Shown: positions 27,999 to 36,633, counted from the stretch's first letter. The stretch is 64,000 bases of DNA from Microbacterium marinilacus (GCF_019753765.1 NZ_JAIJZW010000003.1:124001-188000); one strand, 5' to 3'. The notes: generated by a model not told the origin, from the sequence alone. Made by a program: numbers and translations.

Positions 27999-28745
27999 AT
28001 GATCGACAAGACCGTCGCGAGCGTCGAGGACGCCGTGGCAGGGATCGAGGACGGGGCCACCGTCATGATCGGCGGGTTCGGACGGGCGGGACAGCCGGTC
28101 GAGCTGATCGACGCGCTCATCGCGCACGGCGCGGCCGACCTCACGATCGTCAACAACAACGCGGGCAACGGCGACACCGGCCTCGCCGCACTGCTCGCGG
28201 CGCGGCGGGTGCGGAAGATCATCTGCTCCTTCCCGCGTCAGAGCGACTCGTGGGTGTTCGACGGGCTCTACCGCGCGGGCGACATCGAGCTGGAGCTCGT
28301 CCCGCAGGGCAATCTCGCCGAGCGCATCCGCGCGGCCGGCGCCGGCGTGGGCGCGTTCTTCTCGCCGACGGGCGTCGGCACCCAGCTCGCCGAGGGCAAG
28401 GAGGAGCGGGAGATCGACGGGCGCCGCTACGTGCTGGAGTACCCCATCAAGGCCGACGTCGCCCTGATCAGCGCCCTCAAGGGCGACAGGTGGGGCAACC
28501 TCGTCTATCGCGAGACGGCGCGCAACTTCGGGCCCATCATGGCGACCGCCGCCGCCACGACGATCGTGCAGGTCGACGAGACGGTGGAGCTCGGCGCGCT
28601 CGACCCGGAGGCCGTCGTGACGCCCGGTATCTTCGTCGACCGGGTCGTGGCCGTGGGCGCCCGCCGCTGGCTGCGCGACGGCGGATTCGTCGGGGGCGTC
28701 GACATCGAGGGCCGCCCGCTGGCGGCCGAGGAGGCAGCGAAGTGA
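27999..28745 (+). CDS. pcaI: 3-oxoacid CoA-transferase subunit A (PcaI-like)
   Basis: 248-residue alpha subunit of a CoA-transferase that moves CoA from succinyl-CoA to 3-oxoadipate (or to acetoacetate). Family marks: GATVMIGGFGRAGQPVELID (about 21-40), NNNAGNGDTGLAAL, SFPRQSD and FSPTGVGTQLAEGKE. It is followed by the beta subunit with a GTGA overlap and by a thiolase, which favours the beta-ketoadipate pathway over acetoacetate use. ATG 27999 follows GAGGAGG; a longer frame upstream would cover the operator and is rejected. Confidence 0.87.
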   Translation: MIDKTVASVEDAVAGIEDGATVMIGGFGRAGQPVELIDALIAHGAADLTIVNNNAGNGDTGLAALLAARRVRKIICSFPRQSDSWVFDGLYRAGDIELELVPQGNLAERIRAAGAGVGAFFSPTGVGTQLAEGKEEREIDGRRYVLEYPIKADVALISALKGDRWGNLVYRETARNFGPIMATAAATTIVQVDETVELGALDPEAVVTPGIFVDRVVAVGARRWLRDGGFVGGVDIEGRPLAAEEAAK

Positions 28746-29410
28746 CCGAGTCGACATCCGCCACCACCGGCGCACGCGTCTCCCGCGACGAGCTCGCGGC
28801 GCGGATCGCCGCCGACATCCCCGAGGGCTCCTACGTCAACCTGGGCATCGGGGCTCCGACCCTCGTGGCCAACTACCTTCCGGCCGACCAGGAGATCATC
28901 CTGCACACCGAGAACGGCCTCCTCGGCATGGGGGAGGCCCCGGACGCCGCGCGGGTCGATCCCGACCTCATCAACGCCGGGAAGCAGCCCGTCACCGCCC
29001 GGCCGGGGGCCGCGTACTTCCACCACGCCGACTCGTTCGCGATGATGCGCGGCGGCCACCTCGACGTGTGCGTGCTGGGCGCCTTCCAGGTGTCCCAGAC
29101 CGGAGACCTCGCGAACTGGTCCACCGGCGCCCCGGGGGCGATCCCCGCCGTCGGGGGAGCGATGGACCTGGCGATCGGCGCCAAGTCCGTGTACGTGATG
29201 ACCGACCTGCTCACCAAGCAGGGCGAGCCGAAGCTCGTCGCGGCGTGCGGCTATCCGCTCACGGGCGTCGGATGCGTCACCCGGGTCTACACCGATCACG
29301 CGGTGTTCGACGTGACGCCGGACGGCTTCCGCGTGCGCGAGCTGTTCGGCGACAACACCGTCGAGGGCCTCGAGGAGCTCACGGGACTGTCCCTGGGCGC
29401 CCCGCGCTGA
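28742..29410 (+). CDS. pcaJ: 3-oxoacid CoA-transferase subunit B (PcaJ-like)
   Basis: 222-residue beta subunit carrying the catalytic glutamate in HTENGLLGMG (about 56-65), which forms the glutamyl-CoA intermediate. Other family marks are YVNLGIGAPTLVANYLP (about 31-47) and GGHLDVCVLGAFQVS. It starts at GTG 28742, overlapping the subunit A stop (GTGA), so the two subunits are translationally coupled. Confidence 0.9.
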   Translation: MTESTSATTGARVSRDELAARIAADIPEGSYVNLGIGAPTLVANYLPADQEIILHTENGLLGMGEAPDAARVDPDLINAGKQPVTARPGAAYFHHADSFAMMRGGHLDVCVLGAFQVSQTGDLANWSTGAPGAIPAVGGAMDLAIGAKSVYVMTDLLTKQGEPKLVAACGYPLTGVGCVTRVYTDHAVFDVTPDGFRVRELFGDNTVEGLEELTGLSLGAPR

Positions 29411-29457
29411 CCGGGCGCGGCGCCCCCACACGCACCAAAGACCCAGAAGGAGGAGGC

Positions 29458-30630
29458 ATGACCTCGACATTCGTCTACGACGCCGTCCGCACCCCGTTCG
29501 GCCGTGCGGGCGGAGCGCTCTCGGGCGTCCGCCCCGACGACCTCGCGGCGGTGGCCATGCGGGCCGCCGTCGAACGCACGGGGCTCGATCCCGCGCGCAT
29601 CCGGGACGTGATCTTCGGCGCCGCGAACCAGGCGGGCGAGGACAACCGCAACGTCGCGCGCATGGGCGCCCTGCTCGCCGGCTTCCCGACCTCGGTGTCG
29701 GGGGTCACCGTCAACCGCCTGTGCGCCTCGAGCGTCGAGGCGGTGATCCAGGGCGCGCGTGCGATCGAGACGGGCGACGCCGACGTGATCCTCGCCGGCG
29801 GGGTCGAGTCGATGAGCCGCGCCCCCTTCATCGTCGAGAAGTCGCCGAAGGCCTGGCCCGCCGTCGGCAACCAGACGCTGTGGAACACCTCGATCGGCTG
29901 GAGGATGACCAACCGGGCGATGCCGACGCACTGGACGATCTCGAACGGCGAGTCGGCCGAGAAGGTCGCTCAGCTGAAGGGCATCACGCGGGACGAGCAG
30001 GACGCCTTCGCCGCGCGCAGCCACCGTCTCGCCGCCGAGGCGTGGGCCGCGGGGGTCTACGACGACGAGGTCGTTCAGGTGCCGGGCGCCGAGCTGGCCC
30101 GCGACGAGGGCATCCGCGACGACTCGACCGTCGAGAAGCTCGCGGGGCTCAAGCCGCTGTTCGCCAAGGAGGACGGCACCGTCACGGCGGGCAACTCGTC
30201 TCCCATCAACGACGGGGCCTCGGCGGTGCTGCTGGGCGCCGAAGGAGTGCTCGAGGCCGAGCCGCTCGCCCGGATCGCGGGTCGCGGCGTGCACGGCAAC
30301 GATCCCGACCTGTTCCCGCTCGCGCCCATCGAGGCCGCGAACAAGGCGCTCGCGGCGGCGGGTCGCACCTGGGCGGACGTCGACCTCGTCGAGCTGAACG
30401 AGGCGTTCGCGGCCCAGGCCCTGTCGAACCTGCAGGGCTGGCCCGAGCTCGACCCGGACAGGCTCAACATCCACGGCGGCGCGCTGGCGATCGGCCACCC
30501 GCTCGGAGCCTCGGGCGGCCGGATCGTCGGCCACGCCGCGCACGAGCTGAAGCGGCGCGGGGGCGGTGTCGCGGTCGTCGCCATCTGCATCGGGGTGGGC
30601 CAGGGCCTCGCGCTCGTGCTCGAGCGCTGA
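29458..30630 (+). CDS. pcaF: Thiolase, probable 3-oxoadipyl-CoA thiolase
   Basis: 390 residues. The catalytic Cys89 sits in VNRLCASSVEAV; the second site has IGHPLGASGGRI (His) and CIGVGQGLA (Cys). It would split 3-oxoadipyl-CoA into succinyl-CoA and acetyl-CoA, completing the pathway begun by the CoA-transferase. GAAGGAGGAGG before ATG 29458 is one of the strongest ribosome sites in the window. By sequence alone it could be a general acetyl-CoA acetyltransferase; the assignment rests on the neighbours. No ring-cleavage genes (pcaGHBDC) are in the window. Confidence 0.85.
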   Translation: MTSTFVYDAVRTPFGRAGGALSGVRPDDLAAVAMRAAVERTGLDPARIRDVIFGAANQAGEDNRNVARMGALLAGFPTSVSGVTVNRLCASSVEAVIQGARAIETGDADVILAGGVESMSRAPFIVEKSPKAWPAVGNQTLWNTSIGWRMTNRAMPTHWTISNGESAEKVAQLKGITRDEQDAFAARSHRLAAEAWAAGVYDDEVVQVPGAELARDEGIRDDSTVEKLAGLKPLFAKEDGTVTAGNSSPINDGASAVLLGAEGVLEAEPLARIAGRGVHGNDPDLFPLAPIEAANKALAAAGRTWADVDLVELNEAFAAQALSNLQGWPELDPDRLNIHGGALAIGHPLGASGGRIVGHAAHELKRRGGGVAVVAICIGVGQGLALVLER

Positions 30631-30667
30631 TCCGGCGGCGTGCGAGGCCACGGCGATCCTCGTTCTC

Positions 30668-30784
30668 GTGTCCCACTTCGTGCCGTTACCCGTCCGTCCG
30701 TGTCCCACTTCGTGCCGCTACCCGTCCATCCGTGTCCCACTTCGTGCCGCTTTCGCATCGGCGTTCCGGCGCCATGTGGGACAC
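30668..30784. repeat. Three 32-base tandem repeats plus an inverted copy, upstream of iclR
   Basis: GTGTCCCACTTCGTGCCG begins at 30668, 30700 and 30732, an exact 32-base period. Units 1 and 2 differ at two positions, and unit 3 diverges after its first 20 bases. GTGGGACAC at 30776-30784 is the inverse of the unit start and can pair with unit 3. The array lies between the pcaF stop and the iclR start. It could hold regulator sites or be a small satellite. Confidence 0.85.
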
Positions 30785-30807
30785 GCTCCGCATGAGAGGC
30801 TGATCGG

Positions 30808-31545
30808 ATGACCGAGGCGGATCCGACTGACGCCGGCTCCCGCGAGTACGTGCAGTCGTTCGCGCGGGGGCTGGCGGTCATCCGCGCGTTCGACGCCGAG
30901 CACCCGCGCCTCACGCTCAGCGAGGTCGCGGTGCGCGCCGGCCTCACGCGCGCGGCCGCACGGCGGTTCCTCCTCACGCTCGAGCAGCTCGGGTACGTGC
31001 GCAGCGCGGGCCGCGACTTCGCGCTGACGCCGCGCGTGCTCGAGCTCGGCTTCAGCTACCTCTCCGCGCTGTCGCTCCCGGAGCTGGCGCAGCCCCACCT
31101 CGAGCGCCTGTCGCGCGAGGTCGACGAGAGCGTCTCGGCCGCCGTGCTCGACGGCGACGACATCGTCTACGTCGCCCGGGTCCCCACGCGACGGATCATG
31201 AGCGTCGGCATCACCATCGGCACACGCTTCCCCGCCCGGCGCACGAGCATGGGCCGCGTCCTGCTCGCGGGACTGCCCGCGGCCGACCGCCCCGCTCGCG
31301 ACGCGGCGCTCGGCGCCGAGCTCGACGAGGTCGCCGCGCAGGGCTGGGCGATCGTCGATGCGGGCCTCGAGCCGGGGCTCCGCTCGGTCGCCGCTCCGCT
31401 GCACGGCCGCGACGGCCGCGTGGTCGCCGCCGTCAACGTCTCGACCACCGCCGGTCGTGTCACGCTCGAGCGCCTGCGCGAGGTGCACCTGCCGGTGCTG
31501 CTGCGCACCGCAGCCGCGATCGACGCGGAGCTGCGGCTCGTCTGA
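30808..31545 (+). CDS. IclR family regulator (PcaR/PcaU-like)
   Basis: 245 residues. The winged helix is at about 14-70 (SFARGLAVIRAFD, then LTRAAARRFLLTLEQLGYV), and the effector domain contains VYVARVPTRRIMSVGITIG (about 117-135), very like PcaR/PcaU regulators of the beta-ketoadipate pathway. It follows the pcaIJF genes in the same direction and probably binds the GTTCGC palindrome upstream of pcaI. The ATG has GAGGCT ending six bases before it, suggesting its own leaderless promoter immediately after the repeat array. Confidence 0.9.
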   Translation: MTEADPTDAGSREYVQSFARGLAVIRAFDAEHPRLTLSEVAVRAGLTRAAARRFLLTLEQLGYVRSAGRDFALTPRVLELGFSYLSALSLPELAQPHLERLSREVDESVSAAVLDGDDIVYVARVPTRRIMSVGITIGTRFPARRTSMGRVLLAGLPAADRPARDAALGAELDEVAAQGWAIVDAGLEPGLRSVAAPLHGRDGRVVAAVNVSTTAGRVTLERLREVHLPVLLRTAAAIDAELRLV

Positions 31546-31645
31546 GGCGCGCCGCCCGGCCCCAGGGTTGCGCCGGCACCCCGGGGTACAGTCGACGCGA
31601 CGTCGCGGGGGCGCCCTCGGGACGACGCGTCGACGAGAGGGCCCC

Positions 31646-32101
31646 ATGTCGCATCCCACCGATCCTGATCCGCGGCTGCTCGCAGAGCTGGACCGCCTCG
31701 ACGCCGAGCGCACGGCTGCGCCGAGCCAGGACGCCGAGATCGCGTTCTGGAAGGCGGCGGCGAAGCTCGGCACCTGGTTCTTCGTCAACCGCGGCACGGA
31801 CGAGAGCCCGCGCCCGTATGCGCTGCAGCTGGACGGCGTCGGCCCCGTCGTCAGCGCCTACAGCAGCGCCGGCCGCGCCCGCGAGGCGGCGGTCGAGCTG
31901 GGCCTGGTCGGAGACGGCGACGCCGTACCCCTGTTCGCCCTCCCGATGCCCGGCGCGCTGGACTGGGTCTCGTCGCTGTCGGCGGCGGGCGTGGGCGGGG
32001 TGGCGATCAACCATCCGCGGATCGGCGCGTGGATCCCGCTCCCGAACCTCGCCATCCTGAAGTCGTGGACGGCCGAGGAGCCCCCGCCGCCGGCACCGTG
32101 A
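31646..32101 (+). CDS. Hypothetical protein, possibly SseB-like
   Basis: 151 residues, soluble and acidic at the start. The middle reads AAAKLGTWFFVNRGTDESPR and YALQLDGVGPVVSAYSSAGR, and a later stretch LFALPMPGALDWVSSLSAAG is followed by a small hydrophobic core and a Pro-rich end. The plan resembles the SseB N-terminal domain (a value, a threshold and a LP-x-P-x-ALDWV stretch), but the match is weak. ATG 31646 follows GAGAGGGCC, with TACAGT (31587-31592) as a likely -10. It stands alone. Confidence 0.6.
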   Translation: MSHPTDPDPRLLAELDRLDAERTAAPSQDAEIAFWKAAAKLGTWFFVNRGTDESPRPYALQLDGVGPVVSAYSSAGRAREAAVELGLVGDGDAVPLFALPMPGALDWVSSLSAAGVGGVAINHPRIGAWIPLPNLAILKSWTAEEPPPPAP

Positions 32102-32146
32102 GTGCCATGTGGCACTCGTGAGGGCCGCCGGGGTGCCATATGGCAC
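32101..32146. repeat. Twin palindromes between convergent genes
   Basis: AGTGCCA-TG-TGGCACT (32101-32116) overlaps the last base of the preceding stop codon. GTGCCATATGGCAC (32133-32146) is a perfect 14-base palindrome. Their centres are 31 bases apart, close to three helical turns. They lie between convergent coding regions. Confidence 0.85.
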
Positions 32147-32201
32147 TCCGGAAGCGCCCGCGCATCGCGCGGCGTCCGGAACGAGGGCTTTGCGGCCTCG
32201 C

Positions 32202-32612
32202 TCAGGCGCCGCGCACCGCGACGGTGCCGTCGCCCGGCAGCTCGACCTCGAGCGGAGCGTCCGCCGGGAACGCCGACAGGCCGTCGACGAGGATCGCCGG
32301 CACGCCCAGCGCGACGAGCCCCACGGCGAGCTTCGAGTTGACCTTCGAGGTCACGATCGCGCGCGGCGCCGTGCCCATCGTGCGGGTCAGGTGGAACTGG
32401 CCCGACCACCCCGACGAGCCCTTCGCGCCGGGGATCACGAGGATGCGATCGGCGAACGCCTCGCCGCGCTGCGGATGCGTGACCTCGGTGATGACGCCGC
32501 GGCGAGGGTCGACGCCGCCCCACCCCGAGATGGCGGCGGTGCACACGAGCGCGTCGCCGCGCGCGGATCCGGCGACGAGCGTCCGGCCCGGCAGGACCAC
32601 CAGGGCGGTCAT
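32202..32612 (-). CDS. Aconitase X swivel-domain subunit (DUF126)
   Basis: 136-residue small subunit of a two-chain aconitase X. Family marks: VLPGRTLVAGSARGDALV near the start, then AISGWGGVDPRRGVITEV, LVIPGAKGSSGWSGQFHL (about 63-80) and PAILVDGL near the end. It overlaps the large-subunit gene by ATGA and must be coexpressed with it. The swivel domain closes over the active site of the larger chain. Confidence 0.9.
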   Translation of the reverse strand: MTALVVLPGRTLVAGSARGDALVCTAAISGWGGVDPRRGVITEVTHPQRGEAFADRILVIPGAKGSSGWSGQFHLTRTMGTAPRAIVTSKVNSKLAVGLVALGVPAILVDGLSAFPADAPLEVELPGDGTVAVRGA

Positions 32613-33871
32613 GGCAGCCGGCCCTCGATCGCCGCGGCGACGCAGTCGGCGGTGGTCGCGAACGCGCCCTCGACGCCCATGATCGCCGGCAGGTAGTGCG
32701 CCTGCTTGGCCGAGTCGGTGGCGAAGCGTCGCGTGCCGGGCGGCAGGAACTGCCCGATCGCGGGACACGTGTCGGAAAGCATGCGCGCGCCCGAGCCCTC
32801 GATGGCGTCGAGCAGACCCTCGTCCCGCGCCCGCTCCCGCAGCGCGCTCGGCGTGAACAGCCACAGGGCGACGTCGGACGACACGCGCCGTCCGTCGAGA
32901 AGCGACGCCACCTGCTGGATCTGCTCGTACGACGCGTGCGGGCACCCGATCATCACGAAGTCGACCTCGTCGCCCGTCCGCGTCGCGTTCAGGCGCGCGA
33001 TCGCGGTGTCGAGCTCGGCACGGCCGAAGACCAGCTCCTCCGCGCCGTCGGCCAGGACCTGCTCCACCGACGAGCACTCGGCGGTGACCCCCGGGATGTG
33101 GAACAGCTCGACGTCGCCCGAGCTGGCGGCTGCGGCCCCGAGCTGCTTCAGCTGCACCAGGTCGGGGCGCGTCGTGAGGCCGTCGATCGCGGGCACGCGG
33201 TCCTCGACGGCGTAGCCCAGCCAGTATCCGAGCGCGTTCCAGCCGAACGTGCCGGGGATGTCCGTCTCCACGCGCACGCGCACGTCCGCGCGACGGTTCG
33301 CGTCCAGGTGCAGCCCCGCCTCTGGGGTGAGGCCCGTGAGCATCGACGCGGCCGCCGACTCGCGTCCCTCCGTGTTGGTGCGGGCGCCGATCACCGAGTT
33401 GATGAAGACGACCGCCGACGACTCCATCCACGCCACGTGGTCGCCGAACTCGGGCAGGAACCCCACCTGGTAGGGCGTGCAGGTGCTCAGCAGGCTCACG
33501 CCGAGGCCCTCGAGGTACGCCTGGCTCTCGGCCACCTTCGCCACGGCCTGGGGCGGCATGTTCTGCACCTCGCCGGCGTGCACGCGGTCGATCGGCCCGA
33601 TCAGCTGGCACGACGGCACCCGCACCGGCGGGGCGTCGACCGCGCGGTCCGAGTTCAGCGAGTACTCGCTGAACAGCCGCACGGGGTCGTCGCTGCCGAG
33701 AGGGCGCGAATGCCGCGGGCCGTACAGGTTTGCGCCGGCCGCGCTGGAGACGCCGATGAGCCGCTCGGCGTCCATGATCTCGCCGTACTCGACGAGCACG
33801 CGCATCGCGGCCGCGATGGCGTCGCCCTCGTCGCCGTCCGCCATCGCGCGCTGTCGCGCCGTGAGCTGCAT
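32609..33871 (-). CDS. Aconitase X catalytic subunit, probable cis-3-hydroxy-L-proline dehydratase
   Basis: 420 residues of the aconitase X (DUF521) family. Conserved stretches include IGVSSAAGANLYGPRH (about 39-54), FSEYSLNSDR, LLSTCTPYQVG with its Cys (about 128), MESSAVVFINSVIGARTNTE and LSDTCPAIGQ near the C-terminus. Bacterial two-subunit members dehydrate cis-3-hydroxy-L-proline, while archaeal ones act on mevalonate phosphate. The hydroxyproline role is the better guess here, since putA lies within 10 kb, but no hydroxyproline transporter or reductase is adjacent. First gene of the pair. Confidence 0.88.
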   Translation of the reverse strand: MQLTARQRAMADGDEGDAIAAAMRVLVEYGEIMDAERLIGVSSAAGANLYGPRHSRPLGSDDPVRLFSEYSLNSDRAVDAPPVRVPSCQLIGPIDRVHAGEVQNMPPQAVAKVAESQAYLEGLGVSLLSTCTPYQVGFLPEFGDHVAWMESSAVVFINSVIGARTNTEGRESAAASMLTGLTPEAGLHLDANRRADVRVRVETDIPGTFGWNALGYWLGYAVEDRVPAIDGLTTRPDLVQLKQLGAAAASSGDVELFHIPGVTAECSSVEQVLADGAEELVFGRAELDTAIARLNATRTGDEVDFVMIGCPHASYEQIQQVASLLDGRRVSSDVALWLFTPSALRERARDEGLLDAIEGSGARMLSDTCPAIGQFLPPGTRRFATDSAKQAHYLPAIMGVEGAFATTADCVAAAIEGRLP

Positions 33872-33955
33872 GGATCCCTCGTTCCACGGGCCGACGGCGG
33901 GTGCGCCGATGAGCCCGTGCGGGGCACGCTAGCCGCGCGCGCCGTCGCGGGGCGC

Positions 33956-33983
33956 GCGGCCTTCCGGAGAGCGAAAAGGCCGC
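33956..33983 (-). terminator. Hairpin after the MFS gene
   Basis: GCGGCCTT (33956-33963) pairs with AAGGCCGC (33976-33983) around a 12-base loop. It lies immediately past the MFS stop on the minus strand and separates that gene from the aconitase X operon. Confidence 0.65.
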
Positions 33984-33989
33984 ACAGGG

Positions 33990-35432
33990 TCAGGGCCTGT
34001 CGGGCACGGCGGCGTGCTCGGCGTAGTGCGGGTGCTTGGGGATGAAGAACGACAGGATGCACGCCCCGAGGGCCGCGACGGCGCCGAGCCAGAAGCAGGT
34101 GTCGAAGGCCGCGTGCGTCGGCACGGGCGTGCCCTGGAAGTCGACGGTGAGCGCCGCGAGCACCGCGGCCATCGTCGCCGAGGCGGCGGAGGTGCCGAGC
34201 GACCGGAACAGCGCGTTGATGCCGTTCGAGGCCCCCGTCTCGTGCGACGGCACCGAGCGCATGATGAGCATCGGCATGGCGGCGAAGCTGAAGCCCACGC
34301 CCACCCCGACCAGGATGTTCGCCACCAGCAGGTGCCACACCTCGCTCGACCAGATCAGCAGGAACGCGTACGCGACCGCGACCGCGCCGGTGCCGAACGC
34401 GAGCATGAAGCGCGCCCCCATGCGCCGTTCCAGCCAGCCCGACAGCGGGGAGATGACCATCATGACGATGCCCGACGGCATCACGACGAGCGCCGCCGCG
34501 AACAGGGACAGGCCGAGGCCCGCCTCGGACTCGACCGGGAGCTCCAGCATCTGCGGCAGCGTGACGCTCGTGCCGAACAGCGCGAAGCCCATGCCGATCG
34601 CCGCGAGGTTCGTGTAGAGCACCGCGGGTCGCGCCGCCACGCGCAGGTCGAGCAACGGCTCGGCGACGCGCAGCTGGTACCAGCCCCACAGCAGCAGGAC
34701 GGCCACACCCCCGAGACCTGCGCCGAGGGTCGCCGGCGAGAGCCAGCCCCAGTCGGCCCCGCGCGACACGGCGAGCAGCACGCCCACGAGGCCGGCGGCG
34801 AGGCCCGCGGCGCCCACGAAGTCGAAGCGGCCGGGCGTGCGCAGCGTGCTCGGCGGCACGAACAGCGCCACCAGCAGCAGCGCGAGCACCCCGAGCGCTG
34901 CCGCGACCCAGAACAGCATGTGCCAGTCGAGGTGCTCGACGATCAGGGCGCTGATCGGCATGCCGAGCGCGCTGCCCACGCCCATGGTCGCGCTCATCAG
35001 CGCGACGGCCGTGCCGAGCCGCGCAGGGGGCAGCACGTCGCGCATGATCGCGATGCCGAGCGGGATCACGCCGGTCGTGGCGCCCTGCATCGCCCGGCCC
35101 AGGATGAGCCCGCCGATGCCGCCGGACAGCGCGGCCACGGCCGATCCCGCGATGAGCAGCCCGATCAGCACCAGCACGATGCGTCGCTTGCCGTACATGT
35201 CGCCGAGGCGACCCGAGATGGGGGTGGCGCAGGCGGCGACGAGAAGCGTGATGGTGACGACCCACGCGGTGTCGCTGCGCTGCGCGTCGAGCAGCTGCGG
35301 AAGCTCGGCCTGGATCGGCACGACGAGCGTGAACATGTACGCCGAGCACAGGCCGGTGAACGCCAGCACCGCGACGGTGAGACCCTTCGGAGTCGACCTG
35401 GTCAATCCCGCTCTGTCGTCTCGTCCGCTCAC
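33990..35432 (-). CDS. MFS transporter, DHA2 (EmrB/QacA-like) family
   Basis: 480-residue polytopic membrane protein with about fourteen hydrophobic segments. Motif A-like GRLGDMYGKRRIVLVLIG is at about 59-76 and motif C-like GVGSALGMPISALIVEHLDW at about 151-170, the layout of 14-helix drug:H+ antiporters. It begins at GTG 35432, with TAGCCT ending six bases before it (leaderless). A divergent GNAT gene shares the upstream region. Substrate unknown. Confidence 0.9.
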   Translation of the reverse strand: MSGRDDRAGLTRSTPKGLTVAVLAFTGLCSAYMFTLVVPIQAELPQLLDAQRSDTAWVVTITLLVAACATPISGRLGDMYGKRRIVLVLIGLLIAGSAVAALSGGIGGLILGRAMQGATTGVIPLGIAIMRDVLPPARLGTAVALMSATMGVGSALGMPISALIVEHLDWHMLFWVAAALGVLALLLVALFVPPSTLRTPGRFDFVGAAGLAAGLVGVLLAVSRGADWGWLSPATLGAGLGGVAVLLLWGWYQLRVAEPLLDLRVAARPAVLYTNLAAIGMGFALFGTSVTLPQMLELPVESEAGLGLSLFAAALVVMPSGIVMMVISPLSGWLERRMGARFMLAFGTGAVAVAYAFLLIWSSEVWHLLVANILVGVGVGFSFAAMPMLIMRSVPSHETGASNGINALFRSLGTSAASATMAAVLAALTVDFQGTPVPTHAAFDTCFWLGAVAALGACILSFFIPKHPHYAEHAAVPDRP

Positions 35433-35539
35433 TTCGTCAGGCTATCGGCGACCGACGACCCCGGGATCGGCGGTCCCGCTTCCCGGAAGGCGGGCGGCGC
35501 GGGTTCGTGCGCGGAGCCCGGCGCGTGCAGACTGATGCC

Positions 35540-36232
35540 ATGCGAACCATCCGCGATCTCGACACGGTAGAACTCATCATCGAGGCGCAGAGCCTGCTCG
35601 ACGCCCTCCGCCGGTCGGAGCGCACGATCGACGCGGGCACGCTGCGCGCGTTGCAGCAGTCGGGCAACTACGTGGTCGGCGTGTTCGACGGCGAGGACGG
35701 CTCGGAGCGGATGGTCGGGGCGTCCATCGCGTTCTTCGGCGCGCCCGGCAGGCGCACGATGCACTCGCACATCACGGCGCTGCTGCCGGAGTACCGCGGG
35801 CGCGGCTGGGGTCGCGAGCTCAAGGAGCATCAGCGGCAGTGGGCCTTCTCGCGCGAGGTCGGCAACATCACGTGGACCTTCGACCCTCTCGTGGCGCGCA
35901 ACGCGCACTTCTTCCTCACGGTGCTCGGCGCGCGCGTGACCGGATACTCGGTGAACCGCTACGGCATCTTCGGCGGGGGCGACGCGGGCGCCGAGAGCGA
36001 CCGTCTCGACGTCGAGTGGGCGCTGGCCGACATCGCCAAGACCCCGGCCGACGACGCGGTGGTCGAGACGCTCGCGATCCCGTCCGACGTCGAGGGCATG
36101 CGCGTCTCCGACCCCGCCGCCGCCCAGGAGTGGCGCACGACGCTGCGCGGTCAGATGGAGGAGCTGCTCGGGCGGGGCCTCCGCGTCGGCGGCTTCGACG
36201 CGGAGCGCGGCTACCTCTTCACGGCGGACTGA
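35540..36232 (+). CDS. GNAT family N-acetyltransferase-like protein
   Basis: 230 residues. An acetyl-CoA binding-like loop LPEYRGRGWGRELKEHQRQW (about 91-110) follows a beta strand HSHITALLPEYRG. ITWTFDPLVARNAHFFLTVL and RYGIFGGGDAG match the predicted-acetyltransferase group found in many actinobacteria. ATG 35540 is favoured because CAGACT ends six bases upstream. It is followed 11 bases later by a conserved small gene. Substrate unknown. Confidence 0.85.
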   Translation: MRTIRDLDTVELIIEAQSLLDALRRSERTIDAGTLRALQQSGNYVVGVFDGEDGSERMVGASIAFFGAPGRRTMHSHITALLPEYRGRGWGRELKEHQRQWAFSREVGNITWTFDPLVARNAHFFLTVLGARVTGYSVNRYGIFGGGDAGAESDRLDVEWALADIAKTPADDAVVETLAIPSDVEGMRVSDPAAAQEWRTTLRGQMEELLGRGLRVGGFDAERGYLFTAD

Positions 36233-36243
36233 GCGGCGCCGCC

Positions 36244-36633
36244 ATGCAGCCCGACTGGATCCCGCACCGCCGGGGCTCCGATCGCGAGCTCATCGGGTGG
36301 ATCCGGCCCGAGGCCGACGCGTGGGTGGCGGTGTCGCTGTTCGGCGCCGACGTCAGCGGCCCGCTCGACTGGGTGGAGGCCGAGGAGGCGCTCGAGGCCG
36401 TCGGGCTGTCGTGGCTGGCGGAGCCGTGGGTGCTGGAGCGCGACGGCCGGCCGATCCGGGTGAGGATCGTCGAGGTCTCGCCGGGTGACGCGCCGGGCCG
36501 GGGCCGCGTGCTGGTCAAGACCGACGACTTCGGCGCCATCGACATGCCCTACGAGCTGTTCGAGCTGCCCTGGCCGCCGCCCGCGACCCTCCGCCCCATG
36601 CGTGCGGGCGAGGGGCTCTCGCCCTGGGGCTGA
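36244..36633 (+). CDS. Hypothetical protein
   Basis: 129 residues, soluble, rich in Trp and Pro. It reads RELIGWIRPEADAWVAVSLF and WVEAEEALEAVGLSWLAEPW, then VRIVEVSPGDAPGRGRVLVK and a Pro-rich tail ELPWPPPATLRP. I recognise no domain. Similar small proteins occur in actinobacteria. It follows the GNAT gene after 11 bases and is probably cotranscribed with it. Confidence 0.75.
   Translation: MQPDWIPHRRGSDRELIGWIRPEADAWVAVSLFGADVSGPLDWVEAEEALEAVGLSWLAEPWVLERDGRPIRVRIVEVSPGDAPGRGRVLVKTDDFGAIDMPYELFELPWPPPATLRPMRAGEGLSPWG

Noticed and set aside
30668..30784. CRISPR array
   Set aside because: Only three units, the variable parts are about 13 bases and nearly identical in units 1 and 2, and no cas genes are present.
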